Source of the DNA: Streptomyces sp. NBC_00273
GTDB lineage: Bacteria; Actinomycetota; Actinomycetes; Streptomycetales; Streptomycetaceae
Length of the DNA stretch: 64,000 bases
NCBI RefSeq assembly: GCF_036178145.1
Contig: NZ_CP108067.1
Coordinates: forward strand, 1,674,001-1,738,000
Reading direction: 5' to 3'
Part shown: in pieces, positions 1 to 8,539 of the stretch
How positions within the stretch are numbered: position 1 is the stretch's first letter
How the letters are laid out: each line of letters starts with the position of its first letter
Translations under genes and position numbers: made by a program
Notes under the pieces: generated by a model
Seen by the model: only the letters and a program-made list of their open reading frames with translations
Database searches by the model: none
What the model was told of the DNA's origin: nothing

Positions 1-1260
1 CTCTACGTGGGTGGCAACGTCAACCCCAAGGGCAACCTGCGCGACCTGCCCGTGGCCCTGGTCAACAGCGACGGCGGCGCGGACGTCAACGGCCGCCACG
101 TCAACCTGGGCGAGCAGGTCGTCTCCGGCATCCAGAAGGCCGCCCAGGGCGACAAGAGCATCGACTGGCAGGTCGTCAGCCGCGAGGAGGCCGACAAGCG
201 GCTGGGCCGGGGCAAGGTCTTCGGCGCCCTCGTCATACCCGCCGACTACTCCGCCACGGTGGCCGGGCTCACCGCCCCGCAGCCCGCACCCCAGGGCAAG
301 GCCGCCCCGCCGACCATGACCGTGCTGACCAACCAGGCGGCCGGCAGCATCGGCTCCTCCATGTCCTCCCAGGCCGCCCAGAAGGCCGCCCACGCCGCCT
401 CGGCCCAGCTCGGCCAGGAACTCCTCAAGCAGGCCGCCGCCCAGAAGACCCCGCTGCCGACGGCCGCCCAGCTCAAGCTGGCCGACCCGGTGACCGTGAC
501 GGTCGCCGACGGCCACCCGGTCGGCGCGCGCAGCGCCATGGGCCTGAGCGCCTTCTACTACGCACTGGTCCTGGTCGTCTGCGGCATGCTCGGCGCCAAC
601 GTGGTCAACTCCCAGGTCGACACCGCGCTCGGCTACCTGCACACCGACTACGGCCCGGTCCGCAAGCGCAAACCCGTCCAGCACACCAGCCGCGTCCGCA
701 CCCTGGCCATCGGCATCGCGCTCATGCTCGGCCTGTCCCTGGTGATGGGCACCCTGGTCGAGGTCGCCACGGTCGGCATCCTCGACATGGACGCCTCCCA
801 CCTCGGCCTGCTGTGGCTCTACTCGGTCGCCACCATCGCGGTGGTCGGCATCGGAAGCCTGGCCCTGTTCGCCGCCTTCGGCACGCCCGGCATGCTCCTG
901 GCCACCATCGTCTTCGTGGCGATGGCCGTGCCCTCCTCCGGCGCCACCGTGCCGGTCCAGGCACTCCCCGGGTTCTTCCGCGCCCTCGCCGAGTTCGAGC
1001 CGCTGCGCCAGATCACCGAGGGGCTGCGGTCCCTCCTCTACTACGGGGCCCAGGCCGACGCGGGCCTGACCCGGGCCTGGGGCTCGATGGGTGTCGCCCT
1101 CGTCGCCGCGCTGCTCTTCGGCTTCGCCGTCACCCGCCTCTACGACCGCAAGGGGCTGCACCGCATCCCCCACCCCGACGCCGAAGCGGGCGCCGAGGCC
1201 CCCGCCGAAACCCCTGAGCCCCCGAAGTCCCCCGAGACCCCTGCTCCGGCCACCGCCTGA
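1..1260 (+). CDS. YhgE/Pip-type membrane protein (ABC-2 permease-like), 5'-partial
   Basis: The reading frame is already open at base 1, so the N-terminus lies outside the window; 419 residues remain. The first part is an extracellular-type domain beginning LPVALVNSD, followed near residue 180 by a membrane segment and then four more hydrophobic segments between about residues 235 and 380. The tail is rich in Pro, Ala and Glu. This arrangement (long external loop, then a C-terminal block of membrane helices) is that of the YhgE/Pip and DUF3533 families, which relate to ABC-2 permeases. Cargo and function are unknown. The C-terminal Pro/Glu tail looks disordered. It ends before a strong hairpin shared with the convergent hydrolase gene. 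Confidence 0.8.
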   Translation, partial: LYVGGNVNPKGNLRDLPVALVNSDGGADVNGRHVNLGEQVVSGIQKAAQGDKSIDWQVVSREEADKRLGRGKVFGALVIPADYSATVAGLTAPQPAPQGKAAPPTMTVLTNQAAGSIGSSMSSQAAQKAAHAASAQLGQELLKQAAAQKTPLPTAAQLKLADPVTVTVADGHPVGARSAMGLSAFYYALVLVVCGMLGANVVNSQVDTALGYLHTDYGPVRKRKPVQHTSRVRTLAIGIALMLGLSLVMGTLVEVATVGILDMDASHLGLLWLYSVATIAVVGIGSLALFAAFGTPGMLLATIVFVAMAVPSSGATVPVQALPGFFRALAEFEPLRQITEGLRSLLYYGAQADAGLTRAWGSMGVALVAALLFGFAVTRLYDRKGLHRIPHPDAEAGAEAPAETPEPPKSPETPAPATA

Positions 1261-1271
1261 GACGGTCTGAC

Positions 1272-1301
1272 GCGCAGGGCCGCCCGTGCGCGGCCCTGCG
1301 C
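1272..1301. terminator. Bidirectional hairpin terminator
   Basis: A perfect 12-bp inverted repeat (GCGCAGGGCCGC and its complement) with a 6-nt loop lies between two convergent genes. There is no U-run, as is common for Streptomyces terminators. Confidence 0.75.
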
Positions 1302-1320
1302 TCGCCCGCGATCGCGGCCC

Positions 1321-2325
1321 TCAGCATCCCGCCGGTGCGGGCGTTCCCCTCAGGGCGTGCGTGAGGTGGTCGCCGAGGTGGGGCAGCCAGTCCGGCCGGG
1401 CATTGCCGAGGAGATGGTCCCCGTGCGGGACGGACAGATAGGTGCCGTTCGGCGCCAGCCGGGCCAAGGGCTCGCCGTTCGTCACGCCGGGGATGACGTC
1501 CTGGCCGCCGTCCACGACCAGCAGTGGGGCCGCGATACGAGGTGCCAGGGCGGCGAGGTCCACCTGGCGTACGAACTCGCGTGCGGCGTCGGCTCCTCCG
1601 GCACGTCGGGCCATGATGTCCCGTACCGGCGGAGGCAGTTCCTCCCAGTCGAGGCGGAAGGGCCCGCTGACGGTGGCGACGGCCGCCACGCGCGGTTCCA
1701 GCGCCGCGGTCCGGGCCGCGAAATAGCCGCCCAGGCTCAGGCCGACGAGCCCGACGCGGGCGGCGCCGAGGGCGTCGACGGCCCGGCCCACGATCCGCTC
1801 GTAGTCCGGCACGAAGGTCGTGGTGGCCGCGAGCACACCCTGGCCGGGCCCGTCCATCGCGAACACCGCCAGCCCTCTGGCCAGGAGCGCGGACACGAGA
1901 TCGAGGAACTCCTCCTTGGCCGAGTCCAGGCCGGGGACGACGACCACGGTCCCGGGCGCGTCGGCGGGGCCGCGCAGCCAGCCGGTGAATCCCTCGCCGC
2001 TCACCCGCCGGGCACCGGGCTCCAGCACGGTGAGAGCTCCGCCCAGGGCGCGATCCGCCTCGACGGCGGCGCGATGCGCTTCCGGGTGCGGCGCCAGCGT
2101 GGCCAGGTGGAACCACCGGGCCGCCGTCAGCAGGTACTCACCCGCGGAGCGGGACGATCCCGCGCCCTCCGCGCGCCGGAGGTAGCCGTGTCCGGTGCGC
2201 AGGAAGGCCGGCCCCCAGTCGGCTACCGAGGTCAGGCCGTCGGTGACGCGCCGGTACTCGTGCGGGTCCACGCCCGCACCCGTGGCACGGGTCCACTGGG
2301 CGGCGGTGAATTCGACGGCGCTCAT
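1321..2325 (-). CDS. Alpha/beta hydrolase
   Basis: A 334-residue protein with an alpha/beta-hydrolase core. The central part has a beta strand followed by VVPGLDSAKEEF, and the nucleophile elbow reads GLSLGG. Downstream come LLVVDGGQDVIPG, which carries the likely acid, and a late HGDH that probably holds the catalytic His. The N-terminal 100 residues form a helical cap, as in the DUF1100/FrsA and 2,6-dihydropseudooxynicotine hydrolase group, which cleaves C-C or ester bonds. The substrate cannot be told. Its ATG overlaps the stop of the upstream oxidoreductase gene (ATGA, 2322-2325), with GGAGGAGC as ribosome binding site, so the two are translationally coupled. Confidence 0.8.
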   Translation of the reverse strand: MSAVEFTAAQWTRATGAGVDPHEYRRVTDGLTSVADWGPAFLRTGHGYLRRAEGAGSSRSAGEYLLTAARWFHLATLAPHPEAHRAAVEADRALGGALTVLEPGARRVSGEGFTGWLRGPADAPGTVVVVPGLDSAKEEFLDLVSALLARGLAVFAMDGPGQGVLAATTTFVPDYERIVGRAVDALGAARVGLVGLSLGGYFAARTAALEPRVAAVATVSGPFRLDWEELPPPVRDIMARRAGGADAAREFVRQVDLAALAPRIAAPLLVVDGGQDVIPGVTNGEPLARLAPNGTYLSVPHGDHLLGNARPDWLPHLGDHLTHALRGTPAPAGC

Positions 2326-3242
2326 CGTGCTCCTCCGGTCAGCAGGACGGCCTTGCCTCGTATCCGGCGCTCGCGCAGGTCGACCAGGGTTTCGGCGGTC
2401 CGCGCCCAGTCGGCGGTGCGACCGATCTCCGGATGCAGCCGGCCCTGTTCCACGAGGCGCACCAGCGTCGAGAGATCGGAGCCGTACGGGGCGCCGGCAT
2501 AGTGGAAGTGCTGGATCGTGACGCGCTCGGGCCCGCCGAGGAGCTGGAAGAAGTCGAGGGACGCCGGGGTGCGGCTCGCCTGGCCGAACCAGACGAGCAA
2601 GCCGCCCGGGCGGGTCTTCGACAGGGCGACCGCCAGATCCGGCCCACCCGTGGACTCGAGCACGACGTCGAACGGCCCCCCGGCCGCCGCGACCTCGTGC
2701 ACCACCTTCGCACCCAGTTCCGCGAGCCGTTCGCCGCGCACCGGAGTGGCCGTCACTGCGGTCAGCTCGGCTCCGGCCCCCACGGCGAGCTCGGTGACGT
2801 AGTGGCCGACGCCCCCCGAGGCACCGGTCAGCAGCACCCGTCGGCCGGCCAGGGAACCTGCCGTACGCAGCAGCCGCAGCGCAGTGATCCCGGCCAGGGG
2901 CAGCGCCGCCGCCCGTGCGCTGTCGATGCCGTCCGGAAGAACCGCGAGCGAGTGCGTGGGCACGGCGGCGTACTCGGCCCAGCCGCCCTGCGCCGGGTGG
3001 CCGACCACGCGGGTGCCGATGCCGGGGCCGGAGCCGTCGGCCGCCGCCTGTACGACGAGCCCCGCGATGTCCTTGCCGGGCAGCAGCTCCGGCCGGGGGT
3101 GTTCGAGAAGGAACGTCTCGCCCCGGTTCGGGGCGAACGCCTCTACCTTGATCAGTGCCTCACCGGGCTCCGGCACGGGCTGGGAGACCTCGGCGAAGGC
3201 CACCGGGCGCGCCGCTTCTCCTGTGGGAATCAGTCGTTGCAT
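2322..3242 (-). CDS. NADPH:quinone oxidoreductase-like (zinc-independent MDR family)
   Basis: A 306-residue medium-chain reductase. It has the N-terminal GroES-like fold with NRGETFLLEHP and PGKDIAGLV, then a Rossmann domain with LLTGASGGVGHY for NADP(H) binding. The Cys/His ligands of structural or catalytic zinc are absent, as in the QOR subgroup. Start was set at the ATG giving MQRLIPTGEA; the upstream in-frame extension runs into the divergent promoter. It probably reduces a quinone or enone, and is first in a coupled pair with the alpha/beta hydrolase. A LysR gene diverges 77-89 bp away and is the probable regulator. Confidence 0.85.
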   Translation of the reverse strand: MQRLIPTGEAARPVAFAEVSQPVPEPGEALIKVEAFAPNRGETFLLEHPRPELLPGKDIAGLVVQAAADGSGPGIGTRVVGHPAQGGWAEYAAVPTHSLAVLPDGIDSARAAALPLAGITALRLLRTAGSLAGRRVLLTGASGGVGHYVTELAVGAGAELTAVTATPVRGERLAELGAKVVHEVAAAGGPFDVVLESTGGPDLAVALSKTRPGGLLVWFGQASRTPASLDFFQLLGGPERVTIQHFHYAGAPYGSDLSTLVRLVEQGRLHPEIGRTADWARTAETLVDLRERRIRGKAVLLTGGAR

Positions 3243-3298
3243 GGAAAGTAGACAACCCCCACGGCGGCCCCGCGATCCAACAACGAACGCGCAAGGCC

Positions 3299-3315
3299 GA
3301 CAACTTCTGGTTGTC
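3299..3315. promoter_or_regulatory. Candidate operator between oxidoreductase and LysR gene
   Basis: Perfect 6-bp inverted repeat GACAAC-N5-GTTGTC in the divergent intergenic region, with a further GACAAC half-site at 3251-3256. The placement suits a LysR-type binding site controlling both genes. The repeat is seen directly; the role is inferred. Confidence 0.5.
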
Positions 3316-3331
3316 ACCTATGGTGAGAGGC

Positions 3332-4255
3332 ATGGATCTCGACTTGGCGCAGGTACGTGCCTTCGTGCGCACCGCCGAGGAACTGCACTTCGGCCGGGCG
3401 GCCGGGACGCTCGCGGTCTCCCAGCAAGCGCTGTCCAAGCGGATCGCGCGGCTGGAATCCCTGCTCGGCACCGCGCTGTTCCGGCGCGGCGGCAGCGGGG
3501 TACGCCTCACCGAGGCCGGGCAGCGCTTTCTCGCACCGGCCCGGCAGACCCTGGCCGCCGCCGACGCCGCGGTCGCGGCGGTGCTCGGGACGGAACATCC
3601 GCTGCGGGTGGACGTCTGGGGGCACCTCTACGCGCCGATGCGGACGCTGGCCCAGGTCGCCGGCCGAGCCGGGGAGCTGACCCTGGGCCACGGGCGTGAT
3701 CTGCCCTCGGTGACGACGGCGCTGCTGCACGGCGACATCGACGCGGCCTTCGGCCGGGTTCACCCGCCGCTGCCCGCCGGGCTGGTGCACCGACTCGTCC
3801 GCCTCGAACCGGTGGACGCCGTACTGAGCGCGGACCATCCGCTCGCAGCCGAACCGGCTCTGCGGCCGGACCAGTTGCAGGGCAGCGTGCTGTGGGCACC
3901 CGGCGCGCTGGACCGGCTCGACTTCCTCCACGGGTTCGCCGACCGGTTCGGCATTCGGAACAGGGCCACGGGCGTCAACCTCGGGCTCTCCCACTTCCTC
4001 GCCGAGGTGGCACAGGACCCGCGACGCTTCTCGCTGGTACCGGCCGATGTGCCACTGCCGCGGGTCCCCGGATTGCGCTCCGTCCCCCTGGTCGATCCCA
4101 CGCCGCTGTACGCCTGGTCACTGGTGTGGCGCTCGGGACACGGGCACCCGGCGCTGGACGGCCTCGCCGCCGCCTGCGCCGAGGAGGCGGGGCGGAGCCG
4201 ATGGCTGGAGTACGACCCGACCCGCGACTGGCTGCCCGAACCGCCCACGGTCTGA
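3332..4255 (+). CDS. LysR family transcriptional regulator
   Basis: A 307-residue protein with a canonical LysR winged helix at residues 1-60 (FGRAAGTLAVSQQALSKRI, then LFRR) and a C-terminal periplasmic-binding-like effector domain. The ATG at 3332 gives MDLDLAQVRAF, the usual LysR start; an in-frame ATG at 3320 would add four residues. It is transcribed divergently from the quinone oxidoreductase/hydrolase pair, which LysR proteins commonly regulate. The effector is unknown. Its 3' end faces the convergent gene at 4308-5003 across a hairpin. Confidence 0.88.
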   Translation: MDLDLAQVRAFVRTAEELHFGRAAGTLAVSQQALSKRIARLESLLGTALFRRGGSGVRLTEAGQRFLAPARQTLAAADAAVAAVLGTEHPLRVDVWGHLYAPMRTLAQVAGRAGELTLGHGRDLPSVTTALLHGDIDAAFGRVHPPLPAGLVHRLVRLEPVDAVLSADHPLAAEPALRPDQLQGSVLWAPGALDRLDFLHGFADRFGIRNRATGVNLGLSHFLAEVAQDPRRFSLVPADVPLPRVPGLRSVPLVDPTPLYAWSLVWRSGHGHPALDGLAAACAEEAGRSRWLEYDPTRDWLPEPPTV

Positions 4256-4294
4256 ATCGGGCCCAGGGGCCCGCGAGCCGTACGCCGACCGGCC

Positions 4295-4322
4295 GCCCGC
4301 CGCGGTGTCAGCAGCGGCGGGC
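4295..4322. terminator. Hairpin between convergent genes
   Basis: Perfect 9-bp stem (GCCCGCCGC and complement) with a 10-nt loop. The stop codon of the minus-strand gene lies in the loop. Confidence 0.6.
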
Positions 4323-5003
4323 GAGCGCCGTCATCGCGGCGAGGTCCCTCTGCGAACGGGCGACCGGGACCTTGGGCCAGAGCAGTTCGTACTCGGTCTG
4401 GATCCGGAAGACCGCATCGGCGAAGGAGCGCACCACCTCGTCGGTGACCGTGCCCCGCTCCACGTGCTCGAAGAACTGCTCACAGGCCGCCACGGCGCCT
4501 TCGCAGTCTTCGTCGAACTCGAACAGCGCACAGATCGCGTCGACGGCGAACTCGCGCGAGGTCAGATGGCCGATCCCGCAGTCGAGTCCGTCATCGTGAA
4601 GGTCGTCGGGGTACGGTGCACGGCGCCAGGAACCGTCCTCGAACCAGTAGACGCACTCGCCCCTTCCCTGCCCCAGAAGGTCGTGCAGGCGTTCATCGCG
4701 CACCCACCCGGGCGCCCCGGCGAGGAGATCGATCGGCGGCTCGTACTGCGCGACCCTGCTGGAATCGTCCTGCCCGAAGAGAACGGCGCGGCCGTCGTCG
4801 GCCCGGATCAACGCCCACCGGCTGCACGCGCCGTCGTCGTACCGCAACGCGTCGCTGCCGCTGCCGTCGAACCAGTACCCGTGCCGGAAGCGCTCCTTCT
4901 CCTCCTCGGCGTCCCAAGTCGCCACGGCGAGCGCGGCCCAGCGCGCCCACAGCACACTCGCTTCCGGAAGGTCCTCCGGCCGCCCCGGACGATGGATCTT
5001 CAT
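4308..5003 (-). CDS. Hypothetical protein, acidic, soluble
   Basis: A 231-residue protein rich in Trp, Asp and Glu, without signal peptide or membrane segments. I do not recognise the family. The N-terminal half has many aromatic/acidic turns (RHGYWFDGSG, YDDGACSRWALI) and the C-terminal half is helical. The ATG at 5003 (MKIHRPG) is preferred because GAGG lies 5 nt upstream; a GTG at 5009 is also in frame. Strong third-position G/C bias supports it as a real gene. It stands alone between a LysR gene and a nucleotidase gene, so context gives no function. Confidence 0.7.
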   Translation of the reverse strand: MKIHRPGRPEDLPEASVLWARWAALAVATWDAEEEKERFRHGYWFDGSGSDALRYDDGACSRWALIRADDGRAVLFGQDDSSRVAQYEPPIDLLAGAPGWVRDERLHDLLGQGRGECVYWFEDGSWRRAPYPDDLHDDGLDCGIGHLTSREFAVDAICALFEFDEDCEGAVAACEQFFEHVERGTVTDEVVRSFADAVFRIQTEYELLWPKVPVARSQRDLAAMTALARRC

Positions 5004-5154
5004 CCCCACCTCGTACTCCCCAGTCCTCGCATCCGGCCACCGACACTATCCGCGACCGCCAGGCACGCTGACGGTGGACCGGGAGGCGTTTCCGGCCCGC
5101 GCCAAAGGGTGATAAGCCTCCCGACGTTGCACATGTGCCGGCAGGGGGAGCGCG

Positions 5155-6099
5155 ATGAGGTACGACCTGTCCGATCGCCTGGTGGTGGGGGTCGCCTCCA
5201 GCGCCCTGTTCGACCTGACCGACTGCGACGCGGTGTTCCGGGAGCGGGGCGAGGACGCCTACCGGAGCTACCAGGAGGCCCATCTCGACGAACTACTGGC
5301 CAAGGGCGTGGCGTTCCCCTTCGTCAGACGCCTGCTGTCGTTGAACGACCTGGCGGATCAGGCCGACCCCCTGGTCGAGGTCATCATCCTCTCCCGCAAC
5401 GATCCTGACACCGGGATGCGTCTGATGCGTTCGATCAGAGCGCACGGCCTCCCGATCAGCCGTGCGGTGTTCCGGCAGGGCCGCCCCTCGCACCAGTTCA
5501 TGCCGGCGCTCAACATGTCGCTGTTCCTGTCGGCCGACGGACCTGACGTTCGGGACGCCGTCGCGGCCGGGCTGCCTGCGGGGCACGTCCTCAAGACCGG
5601 GCGGATCGACGACGAGAGCGACCCCGAACTCCGCATCGCGTTCGACTTCGACGGGGTGGTGGCGGGCGACGCGGCCGAGCAGGTCTACCAGAGGGGTGGC
5701 ATCGACGAGTTCCGCGCGTACGAAGTCGGCCACGCCACCACCCCGCACGATCCGGGACCGCTACGGGACTTCCTGGCCGGCATCAACCGCGTCCAACGCC
5801 TGGAGGAGGAGCGGCGGCGCAAGGACTCCGCGTACCAGCCCCGTCTGCGCGTATCGCTGGTCACCGCTCGGGACGCCCCCGCTCATGAACGCGCCCTGCT
5901 GAGCCTCAAACGGTGGGGACTGCGGGTCAACGACGCCTTCTTCCTCGGCGGCATCGACAAGGCCGCGGTCCTGAAGGCCCTCGACCCGCACCTCTTCTTC
6001 GACGACCAGGTCGCCAATCTCAACGGCACCGCACCGGGCACTCCGAGCGTCCACGTACCCTTCGGCGCGGTCAATGCGCCCCCTGCCGGGACGGTCTGA
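5155..6099 (+). CDS. 5'-nucleotidase, cytosolic NT5C1-like family
   Basis: A 314-residue protein matching the bacterial members of the 5-nucleotidase family (PF06189) related to eukaryotic cytosolic 5'-nucleotidase I. Asp164 and Asp166 in the FDFDGVV motif are the expected HAD nucleophile and acid/base. Later VTARDAP and HLFFDDQ fit HAD motifs II-IV. It likely dephosphorylates nucleoside monophosphates. No signal peptide is seen. GGGGGAG stands just before the ATG. It is a single-gene unit ending close to the convergent TetR gene. Confidence 0.8.
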   Translation: MRYDLSDRLVVGVASSALFDLTDCDAVFRERGEDAYRSYQEAHLDELLAKGVAFPFVRRLLSLNDLADQADPLVEVIILSRNDPDTGMRLMRSIRAHGLPISRAVFRQGRPSHQFMPALNMSLFLSADGPDVRDAVAAGLPAGHVLKTGRIDDESDPELRIAFDFDGVVAGDAAEQVYQRGGIDEFRAYEVGHATTPHDPGPLRDFLAGINRVQRLEEERRRKDSAYQPRLRVSLVTARDAPAHERALLSLKRWGLRVNDAFFLGGIDKAAVLKALDPHLFFDDQVANLNGTAPGTPSVHVPFGAVNAPPAGTV

Positions 6100-6121
6100 G
6101 CGATCGCCGGCACCGTTGCGG

Positions 6122-6715
6122 TCACTCCCAGAGACCGGCCAGGTGCGCGTCGAGGACTTCGTGTGCCTCGCGCGGGGTGAGGTGGCCGATGAGGACGTGC
6201 GCGGTGAGGCCGTCCGCCAGGGCGAGGAGCGTGCGGGCCTCGCGTTGCGGATCGAGGGGCGCCGCGCGGCCGGAGCCTTCACGGGCCTCCGAGATGAGGC
6301 GGGTGAACGCCTCTTGCAGGGCTGCGTAGTTCGCCTTCAGCGTCCTCGCCAGCGCCTCGCTGACAGCCGCCTGCGCGACGAAGGCGAGCCAGACCCTGGC
6401 CTCGGCGCGGTGCTCCTCCCGGAGCAGTGAGATCTCGGCGGCCGCGTGACCCAGGGCGGTGCCGGCCGACTGGGCCGGGCTCCGGACCAGTCGGGCCCGT
6501 ACGCGCTCGTCGATCCGCTCGCCGATGTGCCCGAGAGCGAACACGAGCATCTCTTCCTTGGTGCGGAAGCACCGCTGGACGGCACCCATGGACACCTGCG
6601 CGCAGGCGGCGACGTCGCGCAGGGTCACGCCCTCCAGCCCGCGCTCGTCGGCGAGATGGCAGACGGCCTCGGCGATGAGACGACGTCGACCCTCGTGATC
6701 CACCTGTCGGGGCAT
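6122..6715 (-). CDS. TetR/AcrR family regulator
   Basis: A 197-residue regulator. The helix-turn-helix spans about residues 10-55 (LEGVTLRDVAACAQVS, then RCFRTKEEML) and a helical ligand-binding domain follows. Start at ATG 6715 gives MPRQVDHEGRR. It diverges from an amidase gene across 130 bp that contain two palindromes, the probable operators, so it likely represses itself and the amidase. The ligand is unknown. Confidence 0.88.
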   Translation of the reverse strand: MPRQVDHEGRRRLIAEAVCHLADERGLEGVTLRDVAACAQVSMGAVQRCFRTKEEMLVFALGHIGERIDERVRARLVRSPAQSAGTALGHAAAEISLLREEHRAEARVWLAFVAQAAVSEALARTLKANYAALQEAFTRLISEAREGSGRAAPLDPQREARTLLALADGLTAHVLIGHLTPREAHEVLDAHLAGLWE

Positions 6716-6762
6716 GCCCGTCGCCTCCCTGGTCCCCGGTGCTCCGCTTCGCCGCACAGTTT

Positions 6763-6784
6763 ATTCGATGCGGTCGTATCGAAT
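6763..6784. promoter_or_regulatory. Candidate TetR operator 1
   Basis: Perfect inverted repeat ATTCGAT-N8-ATCGAAT in the TetR/amidase intergenic region. The match is read directly; binding by the adjacent TetR protein is inferred. Confidence 0.5.
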
Positions 6785-6803
6785 CCAGGGGTACGGTTCG
6801 ATT

Positions 6804-6821
6804 CCGATGCAAGCGCATCGG
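6804..6821. promoter_or_regulatory. Candidate TetR operator 2
   Basis: Perfect 7-bp inverted repeat CCGATGC-N4-GCATCGG, 41 bp downstream of operator 1 and 24 bp before the amidase start. Both sites share CGAT half-site cores. Confidence 0.5.
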
Positions 6822-6845
6822 TACGTGGACGAGGAAGGTGGGGCC

Positions 6846-8276
6846 ATGCAGGACGCCCTGTGGAAGATGACGGCCGCCGCGCAGGCGGAGGCCGTGCGCA
6901 CCGCGGAGGTCTCGGCGGTCGAACTGATCGACAGTCACCTCGATCGCATCGCCGAGGTCAACCCGCAGGTGAACGCGGTCACACAGCTCCTCGCGGAGCG
7001 CGCTCGCGAGGCCGCGGCGCAGCTGGACCGCCGGCGGGCCGCCGGCGAAGCGCCGGGGCCGCTCGCGGGCGTGCCCTTCACGGTGAAGGAGAGCACCGCC
7101 GTCGAAGGCGTGCCGACCACGTTCGGCACGGAGCGCTTCCGCGACCTGGTCGCGTCCGCCGACGCACCGCCGGTGGCCCGGCTGCGCGCGGCCGGCGCCA
7201 TCCCCATCGGGCACAGCAACATCCCCACCCTGATCCTTGCGGGGATGCACACGCGCAGCGAGCTGTTCGGCGACACGGTCAACCCGTGGGACAGCAGCCG
7301 GACGCCGGGCGGCTCCAGCGGGGGCGATGCGGTGGCCGTCGCCACGGGCATGGCGGCGCTCGGGCTCGGCAACGACTCCGGCGGGTCGGTGCGCATCCCG
7401 GCCCAGTTCTGCGGTGTGGCCGGCCTGAAGCCGTCCACGGGCCGGTTCCCCGCCGACCACCGCGTCCTCGGCCCGGACGACCCCGGCCCGGCGTCCCAGA
7501 TGCTGGTCACCGACGGCCCGCTGGCCCGGAGCGTGGGCGATCTGAGGCTCGCTTACGAGGTGCTGGCCGGAACCGATCCGCGAGACCCGCGCGCCGTCCC
7601 GGTACCCGCCTACGGCGAACCGCTCCCCGGCCCCGTGAAGGTCGCGGTCGTGGCGGACCCGGGCGGGCACGGCGTCCACCCGACGGTGCGCGGAGCCGTC
7701 GCGACGGCGGCCGACGCGCTCCGCGACGCCGGGTACGACGTGCGCGAGGTGGGGGACGTACCGCGACTGGACGAGGCCCTCGACGCCTACGGCCGGATCA
7801 CCGTGACCGAGTTCGCCCCGAGCTGGCCGGTGGTGCGCAAGCTGCTCGGCAAGGGCGGGGACCGCTACATCGAGATGGCGATGGAAAAGACCCCACCCGC
7901 GAGCGCGGACGTCTTCATGAAGCTGATGGGCAGTTGGCTGAGCATCCGCCGCTCGTGGGCCGAATTCCTCGACGAGTACCCGCTGTTGCTCGGCCCCGTC
8001 TTCACCGAGCCGCCGGTCGAGCCGGGGCTGGAGTCGCGCGACAGGCCGGGCAGGGACCGGGTCGGATCGGGGATGCGCCTGTGCACCGTGACCAGCTTCG
8101 TGGGCGTACCCGGTGTGGCCGTGCCGACCGGGACGGCCGACGGGCTCCCCTGCGGGGTCCAGATCGTCGGACGGGCGTTCCGGGAGGACCTGTGCCTGGG
8201 CGCGGCGCAGGCGATCGAGGACCGGCTCGGCGTCCTCACCCCGGTCGACCCGCGCACGGGGGGCCGGTCCTGTTGA
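6846..8276 (+). CDS. Amidase (amidase-signature family)
   Basis: A 476-residue amidase-signature hydrolase. Lys81 (PFTVKES), the GGSSGG motif at 155-160 and Ser181 in DSGGSVRIPA form the Ser-cisSer-Lys triad. Length is normal for the family, and the C-terminal FVGVPGVAVPTG segment is also typical. It hydrolyses a carboxamide, but the substrate is not predictable. It is not GatA, since no gatB or gatC is near. The ATG at 6846 follows GAGGAAGG. Longer in-frame starts upstream would cover the operators, so they were rejected. It is divergent from and probably repressed by the TetR gene. Confidence 0.88.
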   Translation: MQDALWKMTAAAQAEAVRTAEVSAVELIDSHLDRIAEVNPQVNAVTQLLAERAREAAAQLDRRRAAGEAPGPLAGVPFTVKESTAVEGVPTTFGTERFRDLVASADAPPVARLRAAGAIPIGHSNIPTLILAGMHTRSELFGDTVNPWDSSRTPGGSSGGDAVAVATGMAALGLGNDSGGSVRIPAQFCGVAGLKPSTGRFPADHRVLGPDDPGPASQMLVTDGPLARSVGDLRLAYEVLAGTDPRDPRAVPVPAYGEPLPGPVKVAVVADPGGHGVHPTVRGAVATAADALRDAGYDVREVGDVPRLDEALDAYGRITVTEFAPSWPVVRKLLGKGGDRYIEMAMEKTPPASADVFMKLMGSWLSIRRSWAEFLDEYPLLLGPVFTEPPVEPGLESRDRPGRDRVGSGMRLCTVTSFVGVPGVAVPTGTADGLPCGVQIVGRAFREDLCLGAAQAIEDRLGVLTPVDPRTGGRSC

Positions 8277-8497
8277 GTCCACGGGCCAAGATGGCCATCA
8301 GGGCAGGCCCGCACGTCGTAGGGTCCTCGTAACGCCGGGGGGGCGAACCTTCCTGTGGGATGTCCAGGGGAGATACATCTGTTGGGTCGGGTCAGGGGGG
8401 CCGCTGTCGGAGCGGCCGTCGCTCGGCGCGGTGATCTCCTTCCGGGCGACCGCCGGTCCGCGTGGTTCTGTTACTCGGCCATGACATTCCGATGCTT

Positions 8498-8539
8498 TTG
8501 AACACGATCAACAATCGCTAGATTATTGAACATGATCAA
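8498..8539 (+). promoter_or_regulatory. Promoter with two repeated operators, possibly leaderless
   Basis: Two near-identical 14-mers lie 28 bp apart: TTGAACACGATCAA (8498-8511) and TTGAACATGATCAA (8526-8539). Each is an imperfect palindrome TTGA...TCAA. A TAGATT -10 hexamer sits at 8519-8524 with TTTTGA 17 bp upstream. The first site overlaps the -35 and the second covers the presumed start of transcription and the ATG at 8532. This suits a repressor of TetR or similar type. Confidence 0.6.

Noticed and set aside
1357..2502. Long plus-strand open frames opposite the hydrolase/oxidoreductase genes
   Set aside because: They are antisense shadows of genuine genes in high G+C DNA, with no domain signature.
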